A DNA stretch of 10,833 bases from Gamarada debralockiae (taxonomy: Eukaryota > Ascomycota > Leotiomycetes > Helotiales > Hyphodiscaceae): positions 1-10,833 of the forward strand of contig NXFV01001987.1 of assembly GCA_002803225.1 (NCBI GenBank), written 5' to 3'. A program made the position numbers and the translations under genes. This document shows positions 7,482 to 10,833 of this stretch, piece after piece. Under the pieces are notes generated by a model. It searched no databases. It had not been told where the DNA came from and was given only the letters and a program-made list of their open reading frames with translations. Within the stretch, counting starts at the first letter, position 1, and each line of letters opens with the position of its first letter.

Positions 7482-9399
7482 TTACAACCACCGCTTCACC
7501 GGCGGAGCCGTGCCATTACTCAGCGTAACATTAGGTTGAAGGTAAGCGTCAGTAGTGAAAGGGACCGTACTCGAAAGCGAGTCAATTCTTCCGAGCAAGA
7601 ACTCCACATGTCTATACGAAGCAGAAGGAGCATATTGTGGGATCACTAGCACGTCAGTCAGTATCATCCCCCAAAATATTTTGTACAGAGAACTTACTAT
7701 GTCCGGCAAGGTCAATAGATACCCAAGTAAGACCTCTCTCCGTATGCGTTGTTCCGAAGACTCCAGACCCGGCAAGCGTAGATGGGTTGGGGTCGTCGTG
7801 ATATGGGACGTAAAATGGATCGGTTGGCTTGGTTTGGAAGCCTTGAGCACCGTTCCAAGTCATGTTTTGGATCATCATTAGGGTTCCATTTGAGATAAGA
7901 ATCATGTCAAGAGCCTAGATTGGTTAATATGGTGTTTGTCAAAGGGCTTTGGTGCACTTACTCCGTGACCAATGATAGTCCGTTTGCTCCGCTCAATAAC
8001 CCCTGGAAGAACACTGACACCAGATGGAAGACTTGTATCCGTATTATTGACAAAAACATTCACATTCGTACACTCATCCCACTCTTGAGTCGGCGCATTA
8101 ATCGCCTTTTGAACGTCGGTTCTATTGAAGTAGATCGAAGCTCCTTCAGGCAAATAATTGAACGAGCCCGGGAAACCCAGGACATCCCAAAGTTCCGGAC
8201 AAGTCGTCGCAACCTGGTAGACATCGAAACAAGGATTGATGTTGAATATCTCGTTGTAAACGCTATCCCAGAGCGCGCAGTCATCTGTTGTGTCTCCATT
8301 CTCGTCTGTGCCGGGAAGCTCGGTGGGGAATGGGCCGGGTGGTGGGAAGGTTAGGTATTTGCTGATGTAGTCGTTGTAACCGCATGCTTCGGATGCGTTG
8401 TGGAGGTAGGCTTTGTATGTGTCGTTGAATGGGAAGAGACCGCCCCAGTAATCGACAAATTGAACGACTGGGATATCTGCCTGGATGGCATTGTAGGAAG
8501 TCGACGGGTCGTAAATCATTGTAGCTTCGACGTTGTAGTACTAAATTTCTGTCAGCTCACATCTTCACTCTCTGTGTCAAGACTTACGTTAGTATCGTTC
8601 TCGTTCAACATGGCATCTGCAATATACGGGACGTAATATCCAGCATATGATTCACCAGCAATGAAAACCTTGCGATTCTGCAGACTGAAGGTATCAACGA
8701 AGTTCTCCCAGAATCCCATGAACTGAGCTGCGACGTCGCTCTCACTGGTAGCCGTTGGTGTGCCTTGCGAAAATCCGGTTCCGACTGGTTGCTCGACCCA
8801 GACGACATTCGTGAGATTCACCCAGGTATAGGGATTGGGGACAGGCAGGTAAGTTCCGTATTGCCAGATGAAAGGACCATTTTCTTGAAGAAGACCTTCG
8901 AGGGACGAGCAGCCAGGCTATAAAAATGTTAGATGTGATTTTGCATTGCGGCACTGGTGCAGAACGTCTCAAGCAAAACTCACTCCTCCGTTCAGCCAAA
9001 TCAAAATCTCATCTCCAGCATCTGGATTCTCGGACGGGAAGAACCAGAAATACAATTGCCTCGTCTCGTTGGCAGTTTTCGAGATTGGCATCAGGCCAGC
9101 GTATGATTCTCCGATATCGAAGTTGACATCTGGGATTCCGGTGCCGTTTACCGAATATTCTGAAGAATTCGTGAGCTTCATTTCAAATTTGGAGTTGATG
9201 GAGGCATACTCGCAGTGGCATTGGTAAGGTATTGAGAGGAGTCAGAACGTTGCTGGATCTGCGGAGGAAGCTCTCTCTTATGCGGATTATTTGGAAGATC
9301 TCTCTTGCCAACATGTTGCAAACTTCTTCCAGAATGATGCGCTGCAGTAACAACACCAGCTCCAATCGCTAGAGTAGAAACACAACTTAAGAAGCGCAT
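7482..9399 (-). CDS. Secreted serine carboxypeptidase (peptidase family S10)
   Basis: This enzyme removes C-terminal residues from peptides at acidic pH, after secretion or in the vacuole. Six exons were rebuilt: 9210-9399, 8984-9159, 8588-8917, 7962-8540, 7698-7914 and 7482-7645. They give 551 residues, with all phases agreeing. Residues 1-19 form a signal peptide. Two dibasic KR sites (32-33, 41-42) suggest Kex2 maturation of a short propeptide. NGGPGCSS (120-127) is the substrate and oxyanion segment. Ser212 in GESYAGYY is the nucleophile, Asp428 ([10 protein letters not shown]) and His497 (LAGHMIPQ) complete the triad. Met498 is created by splicing (a|tg). There are many N-x-S/T sites (NGT, NMT, NVT). 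The first intron (9160-9209, GTATGC...TTCAG) is inferred, because it joins YLTNATA to [12 protein letters not shown] as in homologues; the unspliced frame hits a stop. The other introns are 8918-8983, 8541-8587, 7915-7961 and 7646-7697. The gene looks intact, close to carboxypeptidase S1/CpdS-type enzymes. Confidence 0.94.
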
Positions 9400-9537
9400 A
9401 TTGACGATTATTCTTTGCAATCCCAGGACTCAAAGGTCAAGAAATTGCAGAAGATGGCTGTAGGAGAAGAAGAAACCAGACGTAAGAATATAGAAGCTGC
9501 GGGATTTGGAGAGCTTTTAAAAGTCCTTGGGGTCTCT

Positions 9538-9565
9538 AATTTTTGACGTCCCTCGGTCAAAAATT
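9538..9565. promoter_or_regulatory. Inverted repeat with CRE-like half in the carboxypeptidase promoter
   Basis: AATTTTTGAC (9538-9547) and its exact complement GTCAAAAATT (9556-9565) flank an 8-bp spacer. The left arm runs into TGACGTCC (9544-9551), which matches 7 of 8 bases of the CRE/ATF bZIP palindrome TGACGTCA. It lies about 140-165 bp upstream of the carboxypeptidase ATG. A TATA-like minus-strand CTATATTC (about 9487-9494) and a CTTTTAAAAG palindrome (9514-9523) lie between it and the start codon. Function is inferred. Confidence 0.45.
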
Positions 9566-10639
9566 GCTCCATAGCTTCGATAACGATGAAGGGGAGATGC
9601 ACATCCTTGCTATACTTGCTCGGATGCCGGCGATACAGCCAATATCTGCCCCGCTGGAGGTGGGGTCTGTTGCCTGTCGTACAAAGGTACATGCCTATTG
9701 CGGTAAGACTTCATGTGTGTTGTCGTTGCTACCGCTGCTTCTTTCCGAAGCTTCATTTTGCAGGTAATAAGGAAGCCATCGCGATGATCTGCCTTGACAG
9801 ATTTTGCGCCTCTTCCTCAGTGGTTGGTCGGCCTTTTTACCAACAACGGTCCCGTTGTTGACCTTGAATCAAGCTCGTACCCGCCAATTTAAGCATTTGG
9901 TGCAAAAGCTACGGATCTCTTGGCGGCAGCGGAGCTCCCACCGGCGACGGGGTTCTTCTGAACTCAAAAGAGAGAGCTGTTATCTGTTTAATAATATCGT
10001 ATCGTCCGCTGTTTTATCGGCATCAGGATATGACAAAGTGTGAGGAGATGAAATCTGGGTCGTTCAAGGATGGACCCGCCACACCTTATTTCGGCATTTA
10101 TGGGGCAGCAGCAGCCGAGGGCAACAAAACATTAAATAAGGCTGGGAATCGGGAGTGCCGAGAGTTTTATATATGGCGAATGCAAAAGACTCCAGGAATT
10201 ATCAAGAAAGATCTTGACCAGAAAGAAGAAAGACCAAGCAAAGCTTCGAGACTCTCCTTTGCAGACAAGGGAAGCCTTTCTGCCGCCTTGCGCCACAACC
10301 GCCGAATTTCGATCTCTCCGTAGATCTCAACGGTATAGTGAAATCCTCGTCAGGTCCTCGATTGTTTAAAAAAATTCAACTTAAAATAGTTGCGCAAGAA
10401 GAATTTCGAAGTACAATTTGAACTCAAAGGTTGGTTCCAGACTATTTCTCATTTATCACGCGAGCGACAGCTTTGAAAGAGCTTATGGTGACTATCATCG
10501 ATCAGAAGGTAGGGTTCAGCGTCCCTTTGGCGATTAGAACTGTTTGAGCAGAGTAGGAACTATATTTCAGCTCTTTCCGACAAGTTTCATGTACGTAGAC
10601 TCGTAGCTGCTAATTACTAGGAACTCTACGCATGGCTTA
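9566..10639. other. Long stretch without a supportable gene
   Basis: Several short frames overlap on both strands (for example plus 9543-9767, 9586-9861, 10030-10323), but none has a motif or looks conserved. A minus-strand frame open for about 58 codons (10320 down to about 10135) has no ATG. It contains the TATA-like TATATAAAA (10165-10173 on the plus strand as TTTTATATA). No tRNA, inverted terminal repeat or transposase fragment was seen. Part of it is likely distal promoter of the carboxypeptidase gene. Confidence 0.45.
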
Positions 10640-10833
10640 AAATAAGCGAAAACACACCAAAATCTGCTCTGTTCACGAGTTTATAACTTCACAACTTTGT
10701 ATTATAAAGATATCTAATATTATATACAGAGACTTATTATATTTAAGAGAGTAATCTGACCCGCGGAAATGTATTTTAAAACTCAATATTTAAAGGATTA
10801 TATAGAAATTTAATTTTTACTAAGAAACTTTCC
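10640..10833. other. AT-rich tail
   Basis: The composition shifts to strongly AT-rich, with runs such as TATCTAATATTATATACAG and TTTAAAGGATTATATAG up to the window end. No reading frame or repeat unit is recognisable. It could be the edge of an AT-rich block, such as RIP-mutated repeat DNA, but the sequence is too short to tell. Confidence 0.5.

Noticed and set aside
7920..8354. Plus-strand open frame of 144 codons
   Set aside because: It is antisense to carboxypeptidase exon 4 and crosses its intron boundary, with no recognisable protein features.
9408..9692. Minus-strand ATG frame of 94 codons upstream of the carboxypeptidase
   Set aside because: It runs into the carboxypeptidase promoter and 5' leader, has no motif, and its composition does not look coding. 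A long uORF is possible but unsupported.
10084..10141. CCTTATTT / AAATAAGG inverted repeat (10084-10091 and 10134-10141)
   Set aside because: The arms are only 8 bp with a long unpaired interior, with no target-site duplication or gene nearby to give it meaning.
1..10833. Search for tRNA genes, rRNA, CRISPR arrays and intact transposons
   Set aside because: No cloverleaf with a GTTCGA-type T-loop, no spaced repeat array other than the ankyrin units, and no transposase or LTR pair was seen by eye.

Overview
The window is from the nuclear genome of a filamentous ascomycete (Pezizomycotina). The evidence is short spliceosomal introns of 47-66 nt with GTAAGT/GTGAGT donors and CTNAC-like branch sites, a secreted S10 carboxypeptidase typical of moulds, a eukaryotic cytosolic tryptophanyl-tRNA synthetase and a PRELI/Ups mitochondrial protein. 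The composition and gene style would fit a Leotiomycete, but that placement is only an impression.

Layout. Positions 1-345 are the 3' end of a GC-rich ankyrin-repeat gene whose 99-bp units are almost identical at the DNA level. The composition then drops abruptly to AT-rich DNA. From about 1.07 to 3.65 kb the minus strand carries material I cannot assign to a family. One stretch looks like a decayed coding region (1078-1780). An open frame of about 200 codons lacks a usable ATG (2067-2666). A second broken coding stretch follows (2947-3624), with in-frame stops and frame changes. Most of these stops could be C-to-T products of Gln or Arg codons, as repeat-induced point mutation (RIP) would give.

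The conserved core runs from 4.2 to 9.4 kb. A tryptophanyl-tRNA synthetase (two exons, minus) is head-to-head with an Ups1/PRELI-like lipid-transfer protein (plus), across a 717-bp shared upstream region. That region holds two diverged direct repeats, each ending in a CACGTG box. The Ups1-like gene converges with a six-exon secreted serine carboxypeptidase (minus), whose full splice pattern could be rebuilt with every phase agreeing. From 9.57 kb to the end I see no supportable gene, and the last 190 bp are very AT-rich.

The genes do not form a pathway: translation, mitochondrial lipid transport and extracellular proteolysis simply sit side by side, as is usual in fungi. I found no convincing new multi-gene system. 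The items most worth checking are the homogenised ankyrin array, the duplicated CACGTG promoter element and the two unrecognised decayed coding stretches.
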